This document shows, one piece after another, positions 1-7,396 of a DNA stretch of 32,998 nt (position 1 is its first letter; every line of letters starts with the position of its first letter). The stretch spans positions 1 to 32,998 of the forward strand of contig JAFXGD010000002.1 in NCBI GenBank assembly GCA_017513285.1. Direction: 5' to 3'. The translations under genes and the position numbers were made by a program. The notes beneath the pieces were generated by a model. The model was not told where the DNA came from. It did no database searches and was given only the letters and a program-made list of their open reading frames with translations. The stretch is from Alphaproteobacteria bacterium (GTDB taxonomy: Bacteria; Pseudomonadota; Alphaproteobacteria; Rs-D84).

Positions 1-1
1 C

Positions 2-109
2 GGTTGGTTGTTGATTATCCCGGGTATTGTTGTCTGTATTTGGGCGTTTGTTGACTTTATTATTGGATTGGTCAATATGGGGACCCCGGAAAAAATATTT
101 AATAAATAA
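2..109 (+). CDS. C-terminal end of a TM2-domain-like membrane protein (5' partial)
   Basis: Only the last 35 codons are in the window, in frame from base 2 to a TAA at 107-109. The peptide is a hydrophobic run (GWLLIIPGIVVCIWAFVDFI) followed by a short polar tail ending PEKIFNK. A Pro-Gly kink between two hydrophobic stretches followed by an acidic D/W-rich turn is typical of the second helix of TM2-domain proteins, small two-helix inner-membrane proteins of uncertain function. The gene ends just before a strong hairpin terminator (116-139). The frame, stop and terminator are visible. The family assignment is inferred from a short tail and could be wrong, because any small membrane protein could end this way. 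Confidence 0.55.
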   Translation, partial: GWLLIIPGIVVCIWAFVDFIIGLVNMGTPEKIFNK

Positions 110-115
110 TAAATG

Positions 116-139
116 ACCGTCCGATTGGGCGGTTTTTTA
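116..139 (+). terminator. Rho-independent terminator after the partial TM2-like gene
   Basis: A 7-bp stem (ACCGTCC with GGGCGGT, one G-U pair) with a GATT loop is followed by a run of T. It lies 7 nt after the stop codon. Confidence 0.8.
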
Positions 140-170
140 TTTTATAGTATGGTTTTTGTGTGCGCAAAAT

Positions 171-192
171 AAAAATCCCCAAATGGGGATTT
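171..192 (-). terminator. Terminator for the rpmB-tRNA-Leu transcript
   Basis: An 8-bp perfect stem (AAATCCCC with GGGGATTT) has a 4-nt loop. Read on the minus strand it ends in five T and lies 5 nt beyond the 3' end of the tRNA. Confidence 0.75.
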
Positions 193-197
193 AATTC

Positions 198-282
198 TGG
201 TGGCCCTGGTCGGACTCGAACCGACACTCATTGCTGAACTTGATTTTGAGTCAAGCGCGTCTACCAATTCCGCCACGGGGCC
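198..282 (-). tRNA. tRNA-Leu (anticodon CAA)
   Basis: The reverse complement starts GGCCCCGTGGCGGAATTGG and folds as a class II tRNA. It has a D-arm with GGTAGACGC, an anticodon arm CTTGA-CTCAAAA-TCAAG giving anticodon CAA (reads UUG), an extended variable arm, a T-arm GTCGG-TTCGAGT-CCGAC, discriminator A and an encoded CCA. The 7-bp acceptor stem has one C-A mismatch (position 6 with 67). The tRNA lies 18 nt downstream of rpmB on the same strand with no promoter visible between, so it is probably cut from the rpmB mRNA. UUG is by far the favoured leucine codon in the surrounding genes, so this tRNA serves the main leucine codon. Confidence 0.95.
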
Positions 283-300
283 GTGGCATCAGAAAACCAA

Positions 301-669
301 TTATGCGGCTTTCTTTGCTTCAACTTTTTTTACCAAACGTGCACTGCGATTTGCTTTATGGGCAGGTTTTTTTGCAGGTGCAGCAGGTTTGCCGACTTTC
401 TTTTCGATGGCTTTTTTGATTACAGCCATGTCTTCAGTCAAACGTGATACAGGTTTTGACATAACATATGCATCCAAACCGCCGTGTTTGGTCAATGTAC
501 GCAGACCAGCGGCCGAAATACGCAATGAAAAATCACGTCCCAAAATATCACTGTGGAACTTTAATGTTTGCAGATTTGGCAAGAACGTACGTTTTGTACG
601 ACGATGAGAGTGGGAAACATTCATCCCAACTTCTGTTTTCTTACCTGTAACTTTACATACACGTGGCAT
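301..669 (-). CDS. rpmB: 50S ribosomal protein L28
   Basis: A 122-aa protein beginning MPRVCKVTGKKTEVG and containing NVSHSHRRTKRTFLPNLQ, the signature stretch of bacterial L28, then a GLRTLTKHGGLDAY segment as in alphaproteobacterial L28. L28 is a structural protein of the large ribosomal subunit. The start at 669 is chosen because an AAAGGT ribosome binding site lies about 10 nt upstream and all L28 proteins start at this point; the open frame extends further to 729 but that part lies in the promoter. The protein is longer than usual for the family (about 75-100 aa): the last 30 or so residues are a Lys/Ala/Pro-rich basic tail. The gene is followed by tRNA-Leu 18 nt downstream and preceded by a TTGACT/TATAAA promoter. 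Confidence 0.97.
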   Translation of the reverse strand: MPRVCKVTGKKTEVGMNVSHSHRRTKRTFLPNLQTLKFHSDILGRDFSLRISAAGLRTLTKHGGLDAYVMSKPVSRLTEDMAVIKKAIEKKVGKPAAPAKKPAHKANRSARLVKKVEAKKAA

Positions 670-702
670 AATACTTTTACCTTTATTAATAGCGAACCCA
701 AA

Positions 703-729
703 TTTATAACAAAAATATGCAAAAGTCAA
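703..729 (-). promoter_or_regulatory. Promoter of rpmB-tRNA-Leu
   Basis: Minus-strand -35 TTGACT (724-729) and -10 TATAAA (703-708) are 15 bp apart; TAAATT two bases on gives a 17-bp spacing. It lies about 30 nt upstream of the rpmB start. The rpoA promoter at 26666 has nearly the same layout (TTGACTTTT, then TATAAA 15 bp after the -35). Confidence 0.55.
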
Positions 730-754
730 GCATTGTTTTCATATTTTTTGTTTT

Positions 755-2182
755 TTAATTTTTATGTGTTGGCTTTAACAGATCCGATATAACTTTTACC
801 GGGGTAAATGTGGTCAGGGGCGTTTCAACAAAAACAGTGTTCCATTTTGCCATCGCACCATTCCACAGACCGGGACGTTCCATCGCACGCAGTGGTTTGC
901 CATTGCTGGATTTTTCCGATATAAATCCGGCACGTTCATCAATGTGGTTCATTAAATTAAATGGTTGACCCATATAATCACGTGGCATGCATACGATGTC
1001 GGTTGGACTGAAAAATTCGCCACGTTTTAAAATGTCTATGTTTTCGGGGGCGATTTGGGCGGGTTCTACAATTTGCAGGCCCAATGCGCCATTTTCATCA
1101 CGTACCCAGAATGGACCACCGCCGGGTTCGCCGGTGTTTTTAATAATGCCACATATGCGCAGGGGTCTGTTTAATATGTCACGGACATTGGCGTCGTTGG
1201 TGATTTGAATGCCCAATGTGGTGTTTATAAAATTGCGTATTTCATTTATGTCTGCCGTTCCGGAATCCAGCGCACGCATGTATTCAAATATTTGTGATTG
1301 TATTTGCATGGCCAATCCCGCCAAGGCGCGTTTGTGATACACTGTATCCGTACGGGCCGATTCGGGACATACGTTGTCGATGTTTTTGATGAATATTATG
1401 TCTGCGTCTATGTTATTCAGGTTGGCAATCAATGCGCCATGTCCCGCAGGGCGGAATAATAATTTGCCGTCGGGGGTTCTGAATGGGGTGTTGTCCATGT
1501 TGACCGCAATAGTGTCCGTTGATGGTTGTTGGGTGGACATGGTGATATTATATTTTACCCCCAATTCCGATTCGTATTGTGGGATGATTTGCGCCAAGTG
1601 TTTGTTAAATCCGTCCATGTGTTCGGGGGATACGGTAAAGTGTATGTTAACCACGCCGTTCGATTGGGCGTATTGGGCGCCTTCGATTAAATGTTCGGCC
1701 AATGCCGTACGGTTAAAATTATCATATTTGTGAAACTGTAATAATGCTTTGGGCAAGGCGCCGTAATTCAAACCTGCATCTGTGATTAAATGTTTGATAA
1801 TGTCCGATTCGGTCGCATTTGTTGGCAACGTCGCACACAAATCGTCGTAAAATGCGAACTGCTGTAAGTTGTCCAGTACCATTTGTGTGGTTTTATTCAT
1901 CGTTCCCGTTCCCAGGTATTCAAACAGGTCTTTGAACATGCGGGTTGCCGCACCCGATGCAGGTACAAATTTGACAATGTTATATTTGTTTTGATTGTTT
2001 ATATAGTGTTCAACATATGTATTATCCAGCATCGGCAATATGCCATTGTTGATGGTCGCTGCAGATTCAATGTTGGCATATGGAAAGCCGGTGACAAAAT
2101 CATGCAGTTGTTGATTTACAATATCCAATGTTAATTCGTGATTTTTGATTTGTTCGATATCTGATTCGGAAAAATATGACAT
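755..2182 (-). CDS. DUF4301 family protein (nucleotidyltransferase-like)
   Basis: A 475-aa cytosolic protein with no signal peptide or membrane helix. It contains KFVPASGAATRMFKDLF near residue 70, matching the PASGAxSRMFK signature of DUF4301, then FRPAGHGALIANLNNIDADI (about 240-265), a GEPGGGPFW stretch and an NLMNHIDERAGFI-like C-terminal part. The GHGALIxNLN and ADIIFIKNIDNV pieces resemble sugar-nucleotide pyrophosphorylases, so a nucleotidyltransferase-like role is possible but unproven for the family. The start is supported by AAAGGA 8 nt upstream and a TATAAT -10 at 2222-2227. From memory most relatives are in Bacteroidota, so transfer within a shared habitat is plausible; codon use here (Leu TTG, moderate AT) looks like the neighbours. 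There is no terminator before rpmB, only 26 nt to the rpmB promoter. Confidence 0.85.
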   Translation of the reverse strand: MSYFSESDIEQIKNHELTLDIVNQQLHDFVTGFPYANIESAATINNGILPMLDNTYVEHYINNQNKYNIVKFVPASGAATRMFKDLFEYLGTGTMNKTTQMVLDNLQQFAFYDDLCATLPTNATESDIIKHLITDAGLNYGALPKALLQFHKYDNFNRTALAEHLIEGAQYAQSNGVVNIHFTVSPEHMDGFNKHLAQIIPQYESELGVKYNITMSTQQPSTDTIAVNMDNTPFRTPDGKLLFRPAGHGALIANLNNIDADIIFIKNIDNVCPESARTDTVYHKRALAGLAMQIQSQIFEYMRALDSGTADINEIRNFINTTLGIQITNDANVRDILNRPLRICGIIKNTGEPGGGPFWVRDENGALGLQIVEPAQIAPENIDILKRGEFFSPTDIVCMPRDYMGQPFNLMNHIDERAGFISEKSSNGKPLRAMERPGLWNGAMAKWNTVFVETPLTTFTPVKVISDLLKPTHKN

Positions 2183-2272
2183 GGGGAAATCCTTTGGTAT
2201 ATGTCACTTGTATTTCATCATATTATACTTTTTATGCATCTGCAAGGAATCCTTTGGCATTCGTTCCTGTGT

Positions 2273-2300
2273 CTTGAAAGGCGCAAATGTGGCACTATAT
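2273..2300 (+). promoter_or_regulatory. Probable heat-shock (sigma-32 type) promoter of clpB
   Basis: CTTGAAA (2273-2279), a 15-bp spacer and CTATAT (2295-2300) lie 33 nt before the clpB start. CTTGAAA is the textbook sigma-32 -35 box, and CTATAT fits the alphaproteobacterial form of the -10 box. That this gene encodes a heat-shock disaggregase supports the reading. Sigma-32 use is inferred. Confidence 0.6.
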
Positions 2301-2333
2301 ATGTGGTAAAGTGAAAAAATTAAGGAGTGTCTT

Positions 2334-4391
2334 ATGAATCCGGATGATTTGCAAGAAACGCCACAACAGGCAATTGAAAAATATACAACAGATTTTACCA
2401 AGCTGGCAGCAGATGGTAAATTGGACCCTGTTATCGGTCGTGATGAAGAAATTCGTCGTGCCGTTCAGGTGTTAAGCCGTCGTACCAAAAATAACCCGGT
2501 GTTAATTGGTAACCCGGGGGTGGGTAAAACTGCAATTGTTGAAGGATTGGCGAATCGCATTATATCGGGCGATGTGCCAGAAAATCTGTTGAAAAAGCAA
2601 TTGTTATCTTTGGATATGGGGGCGTTAATGGCGGGGGCGTCATTCCGTGGCCAATTCGAAGGGCGATTGAAAGCAATTTTAAAAGCGGTAAAAGATGCCG
2701 ATGGTAAAATAATACTGTTTATTGATGAATTGCATACTTTGGTTGGTGCAGGTAAGGGTGAAGGCAGTATGGATGCCGCAAATTTATTAAAGCCGATGTT
2801 GGCACGTGGTGAACTGCATTGCTTGGGCGCAACAACGTTGGATGAATATCGCCAGTATATTGAAAAGGATCCTGCGCTGGCCCGGCGTTTTCAACCGGTG
2901 TATGTGGATGAACCGACTGTGGATGATACTATTTCAATTCTGCGTGGATTGAAAGAAAAATACGAAGGTCATCATGGTGTGCGAATCGCAGATGCAGCAT
3001 TGGTGGCGGCAGTGAAATTGTCAAATCGATATATTACGGACAGATTTTTGCCCGATAAAGCAATCGATTTAATCGACGAAGCCGCTGCACGGGTCCGTAT
3101 CGAAATTGCATCCAAGCCAGACAGATTGGATGAAGTCGACAGACATTTGATGCAGTTGAAAATAGAACAACAGGCATTGAAAAAAGAAAAAGATGAAGAA
3201 TCTAAAAAACGCTTAAAGGATTTGGAAAATATTATCGCCCAGGTCGAAGCAGAGTCAAAAAAACTGACCGCAGATTGGCAGGCCGAACAACAAAAAATGC
3301 GTGGCCTGTCCGATGCAATGGCGGCATTGGATGCCGCCAAGGCAGAGGTGGCGGCCGCAATGCGAAATGGTGACTATGAAAAGGCGTCTGCGTTGCAATA
3401 TGGTAAAATTCCACAGTTGGAAGAAGATATTCGGGCAATGAATGAAAATGCCCGTGAATATAAAACTGTGTTGCCGGAACATATTGCCGCAGTGGTCAGT
3501 AAATGGACCGGTGTACCCGCCGACAGATTAAATGCAGAAGAGCAATCTAAATTATTGAATATAGAAGATGCTTTGCGTAAACGTGTTGTGGGTCAAGATA
3601 ATGCGTTGGGTGTTGTGGCGCGTGCAATTCGTCGTTCACGTGCAGGGTTAAGTGATCCACGTCGTCCGTCGGGCAGTTTTATGTTTTTGGGGCCAACCGG
3701 TGTTGGTAAAACCGAAGTGGCAAAAGCCTTGGCAGAATATCTGTTTAATGACGATATGGCAATGACCCGAATTGATATGAGTGAATATATGGAACCGCAT
3801 TCTGTGTCCAGATTGATTGGCAGTCCCCCGGGGTATGTCGGTTATGAACAGGGTGGGGTGCTGACAGAATCGGTACGCCGTCGCCCGTATCAGGTATTAC
3901 TGTTCGATGAAATAGAAAAAGCAAATCCGGATATATTCAATGTTTTCTTGCAAATATTGGATGACGGGCGTTTGACAGACGGTCAAGGGCATGTTGTGAA
4001 TTTCACAAATACCATTATTATAATGACCAGTAATTTGCCCGATATTGATGCGGTGAAAAAACATTTCAGACCCGAATTTATTAACCGTATTGACGATATT
4101 GTGTTCTTTAACCCGTTGGGTAAAGATGTGATGGCTGATATTGTTAAAATTCAGTTGGGTGGTCTGACAAAACGTTTGGCGGAACGCCGAATCGGTATCA
4201 ATGTGACGGATAAAGCAATCAAATGGTTGGGTGACAATGGATATGATGCGGTGTTCGGCGCCCGTCCGTTAAAGCGCTTGATAACAACGGCGGTGGAAGA
4301 TAAAGTCGCAGATTTGATTTTGTCCGATGTGGTTGGTGAAGGCGGAACCGTTTATGTTGATGTCAAAGGTAAAGAATTGACCGTTGGATAA
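2334..4391 (+). CDS. clpB: ClpB-type disaggregase lacking the N-terminal domain
   Basis: A 685-aa AAA+ ATPase that with DnaK rescues aggregated proteins. The first nucleotide-binding domain has Walker A GNPGVGKT at residues 59-66, Walker B ILFIDELH and the [15 protein letters not shown] segment. A complete coiled-coil M-domain follows (about 265-390, [14 protein letters not shown]... [13 protein letters not shown]). The second domain has GPTGVGKT at about 452-459, the [13 protein letters not shown] pore loop and FINRID. Usual ClpB is about 860 aa; this one begins where E. coli ClpB residue ~150 would be, so the N-terminal substrate-binding domain is absent. The start is firm: AAGGAG lies 7 nt upstream and no open N-domain lies before it. 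A second loss of about 18 residues follows TSNL in the second ATPase domain, where E. coli has a longer linker before [10 protein letters not shown] heat-shock-like promoter precedes it. Confidence 0.95.
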   Translation: MNPDDLQETPQQAIEKYTTDFTKLAADGKLDPVIGRDEEIRRAVQVLSRRTKNNPVLIGNPGVGKTAIVEGLANRIISGDVPENLLKKQLLSLDMGALMAGASFRGQFEGRLKAILKAVKDADGKIILFIDELHTLVGAGKGEGSMDAANLLKPMLARGELHCLGATTLDEYRQYIEKDPALARRFQPVYVDEPTVDDTISILRGLKEKYEGHHGVRIADAALVAAVKLSNRYITDRFLPDKAIDLIDEAAARVRIEIASKPDRLDEVDRHLMQLKIEQQALKKEKDEESKKRLKDLENIIAQVEAESKKLTADWQAEQQKMRGLSDAMAALDAAKAEVAAAMRNGDYEKASALQYGKIPQLEEDIRAMNENAREYKTVLPEHIAAVVSKWTGVPADRLNAEEQSKLLNIEDALRKRVVGQDNALGVVARAIRRSRAGLSDPRRPSGSFMFLGPTGVGKTEVAKALAEYLFNDDMAMTRIDMSEYMEPHSVSRLIGSPPGYVGYEQGGVLTESVRRRPYQVLLFDEIEKANPDIFNVFLQILDDGRLTDGQGHVVNFTNTIIIMTSNLPDIDAVKKHFRPEFINRIDDIVFFNPLGKDVMADIVKIQLGGLTKRLAERRIGINVTDKAIKWLGDNGYDAVFGARPLKRLITTAVEDKVADLILSDVVGEGGTVYVDVKGKELTVG

Positions 4392-4393
4392 AT

Positions 4394-4418
4394 AAAAACC
4401 GCCAAAATGGCGGTTTTT
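4394..4418. terminator. Bidirectional terminator between clpB and the 62-aa gene
   Basis: A 10-bp stem AAAAACCGCC / GGCGGTTTTT with a 5-nt loop ends in T on both strands. It serves clpB on plus and the VirB11-type operon on minus, and overlaps the last bases of the 62-aa gene by 2 nt. Confidence 0.85.
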
Positions 4419-4605
4419 ATTTCTGTCTGGCTTTATAAAATCGGGCAATAATTGAACACAGCGTGTCCAGAATTAACGAAGGTGCGTTTAATATTTCTTC
4501 TTCACGCATTGCGGCATATGCCAATTTTTCGTTGTTGTAACGTTCTTGTTCGGCACGGCTGTTATCTGCGGGCGGGCAGATGTCTATGGATCTTAATATG
4601 TTCAT
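4417..4605 (-). CDS. Small conserved-looking protein downstream of the VirB11-type ATPase
   Basis: A 62-aa protein, not recognised. It is polar and probably helical, with a charged middle (RAEQERYNNEKLAYAAMREEEIL) and a more hydrophobic C-terminal helix ending FYKARQK; there is no signal peptide. The start at 4605 has AAAGGT 7 nt upstream, the gene sits 35 nt after the ATPase gene on the same strand, and it ends at the shared terminator. These are good signs that it is a real gene. Co-transcription with the ATPase suggests a linked role, but nothing in the sequence names it. Confidence 0.65.
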   Translation of the reverse strand: MNILRSIDICPPADNSRAEQERYNNEKLAYAAMREEEILNAPSLILDTLCSIIARFYKARQK

Positions 4606-4640
4606 GTTTATACCTTTTGATTTTATATTGCGGCGGGGGA

Positions 4641-5618
4641 TTATACCACTTCTGTTACCGCACGCAAGGCCCCATCACGAGATAATTGAACAACACGAAT
4701 TTTTTTCTTCATTTCTGCAATTAAATCTGCACGATCGTATGCCGGTTGGGTGTGTAATATGCGGTCGGCAAAGGCCGCATAGGCGGCTTCGGCACTTTCG
4801 GCATGAATGGTTGTGTAAAAGTGTTCGTGGCCCGTTCCCAGCATTTCCCATAATACAGATGCGTTGTCGGTTGAAATTTCGCCCCCAATGATAACATCGG
4901 GCGTCATACGTACAACCAAATCCAACAGGCGGGCATAATTAAAATCGTTGGTTTGTTCGGTTCGTGATAATACAAAGTGAACACGGTTTGCCTGGGGGAC
5001 ACGAATTTCACGGGCGTCTTCGACCGTGATAACACGACTGTTTTTATCAATCAATGTTAACATATGATTTAAGAACGTGGTTTTACCGGTTGCGGTTGCG
5101 CCACTGATTAAAATAGGGCTGCCATCATTAATGGCGGTCATTAATCGTTCGTATGGATCGTCGGGACGTTCTTTCAGACGTGGATTGACCTTTAACAGTT
5201 CTTGGCCACGCTTTAAATGATAGTTTTCAAAACTGGTACTGGGGGCGCCACCACCACGTATGTTCATTGCAACGCCACCGGTGACGTCGTTTTCGTCGTA
5301 TTGGACGTTTGGACCCGCAATTGCGGTAAAGCGATGGTTGCCCGGCAGTGTCGCATAAACCACCGGAATGCCATGAACCGGGTTAAACGGGCGTTCATAT
5401 ATATTGGCGACCGTGTGTATTAAATCGACCAAGTATTGTTTGCTTAATGCCTCGGCTTTGTATGAAACCCATGGAATGCGGGCGCCGTGCAGGCGCATCC
5501 ATACTTCGCCGGCATGATTTATGGCGATTTCTTCTACGAACGATGGTTTGTAGAATTCTTCCAGTGGGCGTAATAAAGATTCCAATACAACGTTTACCAT
5601 TGTAATTGATTTTATCAT
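4641..5618 (-). CDS. virB11: VirB11-type secretion ATPase
   Basis: A 325-aa hexameric P-loop ATPase of the type IV secretion / type II secretion superfamily, acting at the inner membrane to power pilus assembly or substrate transfer. The N-terminal domain (about 1-150) includes RFTAIAGPN and an AMNIRG stretch typical of VirB11. The C-terminal RecA-like domain has Walker A GATATGKTT at 173-181, a VEDAREI Asp-box at about 199-205, Walker-B-like TPDVIIGGEIS at 239-249 and a His-box GHEHFYTTIHA at 263-273. The start at 5618 is chosen because AGGA lies just upstream; Met7 is an alternative. No other vir gene is in the window; only the 62-aa gene follows. CpaF/TadA is the main alternative, but the GPNV and His-box context favours VirB11. 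Confidence 0.85.
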   Translation of the reverse strand: MIKSITMVNVVLESLLRPLEEFYKPSFVEEIAINHAGEVWMRLHGARIPWVSYKAEALSKQYLVDLIHTVANIYERPFNPVHGIPVVYATLPGNHRFTAIAGPNVQYDENDVTGGVAMNIRGGGAPSTSFENYHLKRGQELLKVNPRLKERPDDPYERLMTAINDGSPILISGATATGKTTFLNHMLTLIDKNSRVITVEDAREIRVPQANRVHFVLSRTEQTNDFNYARLLDLVVRMTPDVIIGGEISTDNASVLWEMLGTGHEHFYTTIHAESAEAAYAAFADRILHTQPAYDRADLIAEMKKKIRVVQLSRDGALRAVTEVV

Positions 5619-5628
5619 AAATCCTGAC

Positions 5629-5657
5629 TTGAATCAAAATAGTTTATTTGTTAGAAT
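5629..5657 (+). promoter_or_regulatory. Promoter of the lipoprotein gene at 5679
   Basis: TTGAAT (5629-5634), a 17-bp spacer and TAGAAT (5652-5657) are followed by a short purine-rich leader containing AGAGAG before the ATG. Confidence 0.65.
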
Positions 5658-5678
5658 GAAAAAAAAGAGAGAAAGAAT

Positions 5679-6242
5679 ATGAAGAAAGTGTGTTTGTTTA
5701 TGTTGTTGGGTGGATTGGTATTGGCGGGCTGTACCAATGGTGTGGATGCGCCCTATAATCAAGAAGATTTTGCCCAAGGTGGGGCGGATGCGCCACTGTA
5801 TAACGAACGGACCAGTGCTTTTATTCAGGCAGATAATCAATATTCTAATATCGATTCGTATAAACCAAAAACAGATGCGGAAAAAGAACAAAACAGCAAC
5901 CGTTGGAATACGTCACGTATGGAAACCAGATGGCAAGAATACAAAGGCGCAATGGTGCGGGTTCAAATCTTGTTGGGGAATACCGATTTGCGTGAAATGC
6001 GGTTGCGTTTGATGCAGAACGCAGATGGTATGGATATTGATGGGGATTCACGTACCGTCTTGGCGGCGGTTGCAGATTTCGAAATGAAGCGTGTGTGTGG
6101 GCGTAACGCCGACAGTATTGTTATGGTGTATGATCGTCCGTCGTTTGATGTGATGCGGCCAACGCCTTATTTCGATTTCAGAATCGAAGCCGAAGGCGCA
6201 ACTATGCGCGAATATGGTTTTAGATGCGTGTACAATAATTAA
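5679..6242 (+). CDS. Lipoprotein of unknown function
   Basis: A 187-aa protein with a lipoprotein signal: MKKVC start, hydrophobic core and lipobox LAGC, with Cys18 as the lipidated residue. After cleavage the first 60 residues are polar and low in structure (many Gln, Asp, Ala, Asn), followed by a compact part (about 75-187) with MRLRLMQNADGMDIDG and a C-terminal FRIEAEGATMREYGFRC. A second Cys pair (in RVCGRN and GFRCVYNN) could form a disulphide. No family is recognised. It is 26 nt upstream of the FKBP-like lipoprotein on the same strand, likely one operon, so both act in the periplasm or at the outer membrane. Confidence 0.8.
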   Translation: MKKVCLFMLLGGLVLAGCTNGVDAPYNQEDFAQGGADAPLYNERTSAFIQADNQYSNIDSYKPKTDAEKEQNSNRWNTSRMETRWQEYKGAMVRVQILLGNTDLREMRLRLMQNADGMDIDGDSRTVLAAVADFEMKRVCGRNADSIVMVYDRPSFDVMRPTPYFDFRIEAEGATMREYGFRCVYNN

Positions 6243-6268
6243 CAAAACAAAAAAAGAAAGGTGAAAAA

Positions 6269-6598
6269 ATGAAAAAAATAGTATCAGTTGTTGGTGTGTT
6301 GGCTGCTTTGGGTTTGGCGGCATGCGATAAAACAGAAGTTGCAAAAGCGGGTGATACCGTTGTTATCAACTTTGCAGGATTTTTGGATGGTGTTCAATTC
6401 CCAGGCGGAACGGCAGAAAATTTCCCATTGGAATTGGGCAGCGGTCAATTCGTTCCGGGCTTTGAAGACCAAGTTATTGGCATGGCAGAAGGTGAAGAAC
6501 GTGATATTAATATCACTTTCCCAGAAGATTATGTTCCAGAATTGGCAGGCAAATCTGTTGTGTTCAAAGTGACATTGGTTGATGTTGTTGAAAAATAA
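6269..6598 (+). CDS. FKBP-type peptidyl-prolyl isomerase lipoprotein
   Basis: A 109-aa protein with signal peptide and lipobox (LAAC, Cys19), then one FKBP domain filling the rest. It begins GDTVVINFAGFLDGVQFPGG and includes LELGSGQFVPGFEDQVIGM and ITFPEDYVPELAGKSVVFKV. This matches the isomerase domain of trigger factor more closely than cytosolic FkpA-type FKBPs, but here it is alone and exported. Expected role: cis-trans isomerisation of prolyl bonds in periplasmic or outer-membrane proteins. The start has AAAGGTGAAAAA upstream. The gene shares an operon with the lipoprotein before it and ends at a strong hairpin. Confidence 0.9.
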   Translation: MKKIVSVVGVLAALGLAACDKTEVAKAGDTVVINFAGFLDGVQFPGGTAENFPLELGSGQFVPGFEDQVIGMAEGEERDINITFPEDYVPELAGKSVVFKVTLVDVVEK

Positions 6599-6614
6599 TA
6601 TTTAATCAAATGAT

Positions 6615-6645
6615 AAAAAAGACGGGGCGATGTCCCGTCTTTTTT
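6615..6645. terminator. Bidirectional terminator between the FKBP gene and lptB
   Basis: The stem AAAAAAGACGGG / CCCGTCTTTTTT (12 bp) has a 7-nt loop. It is T-rich on both exits and lies between two convergent genes. Confidence 0.9.
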
Positions 6646-6667
6646 GTTTTTATTTTTGTTGTGGTTG

Positions 6668-7396
6668 TTACATAACAAAATCTTCACCCAGGTATACTTT
6701 TTTAACCATTTCGTCTTGGACGATTTCCGGTGTTGTACCGTGTTTTAATATTTTGCCGTCGTGTAAGACATAACTGCGATCGGTGATGCCTAATGTTTCA
6801 CGTACGTTGTGGTCTGTGATAATAACGCCCAGGCCACGGTTCTTTAATTGGGATACCAAACTGCGTATTTCGTTAACAGCAATTGGGTCAATGCCGGCAA
6901 AAGGTTCGTCCAACAGTATGAATTTTGGGTCGTTTGCCAATGCGCGGGCGATTTCAACACGTCGACGTTCGCCACCAGACAGGGCGGTTGCCGGGCTATG
7001 ACGCAGGGATGTGATTGAAAATTCGTCTAATAAAGAGTCCAATTTTTGTTTGCGTTTTTTACGGTCGGGTTCTACGACCTCTAATATTGCCATAATGTTT
7101 TGTTCAACGGTCAGGCCACGAAACACACTGTTTTCTTGGGGCAGATACCCAATGTGCAGACGGGCGCGCTGATAAAACGGCAGGTGGGTGATATCTTGGG
7201 AATTTAAGAATATTTGGCCACCCGTTGCCGCCAATTGGCCCGTTATGCAATAAAATGCAGTTGTTTTACCTGCGCCGTTTGGACCCAACAGGCCAACCGA
7301 TTCGCCTTGGCGGGCAATCATGGATATGTCTTTGATAACCATGCGTTTGCCGTATGTTTTTGATAAGTGTTCGATTCGTAATACAGACTGTTTCAT
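6668..7396 (-). CDS. lptB: Lipopolysaccharide export ABC ATPase LptB
   Basis: A 242-aa ABC ATPase that energises extraction of LPS from the inner membrane together with LptFG and LptC. Walker A GPNGAGKTT is at 38-46, the Q-loop in GYLPQENSVFRGLTV (highly typical of LptB), the signature LSGGERRR at about 139-146, Walker B FILLDEPFAGIDP, and the H-loop in VIITDHNVRET. Length is as expected. Its ATG overlaps the lptC stop by four bases (ATGA), so translation is coupled. In most proteobacteria lptA sits between lptC and lptB; here it does not. Confidence 0.97.
   Translation of the reverse strand: MKQSVLRIEHLSKTYGKRMVIKDISMIARQGESVGLLGPNGAGKTTAFYCITGQLAATGGQIFLNSQDITHLPFYQRARLHIGYLPQENSVFRGLTVEQNIMAILEVVEPDRKKRKQKLDSLLDEFSITSLRHSPATALSGGERRRVEIARALANDPKFILLDEPFAGIDPIAVNEIRSLVSQLKNRGLGVIITDHNVRETLGITDRSYVLHDGKILKHGTTPEIVQDEMVKKVYLGEDFVM

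Noticed and set aside
2204-2401. A 65-codon minus-strand frame over the clpB promoter and start
   Set aside because: It would run across the clpB promoter, ribosome binding site and first codons, has no ribosome binding site, and no protein-like composition.
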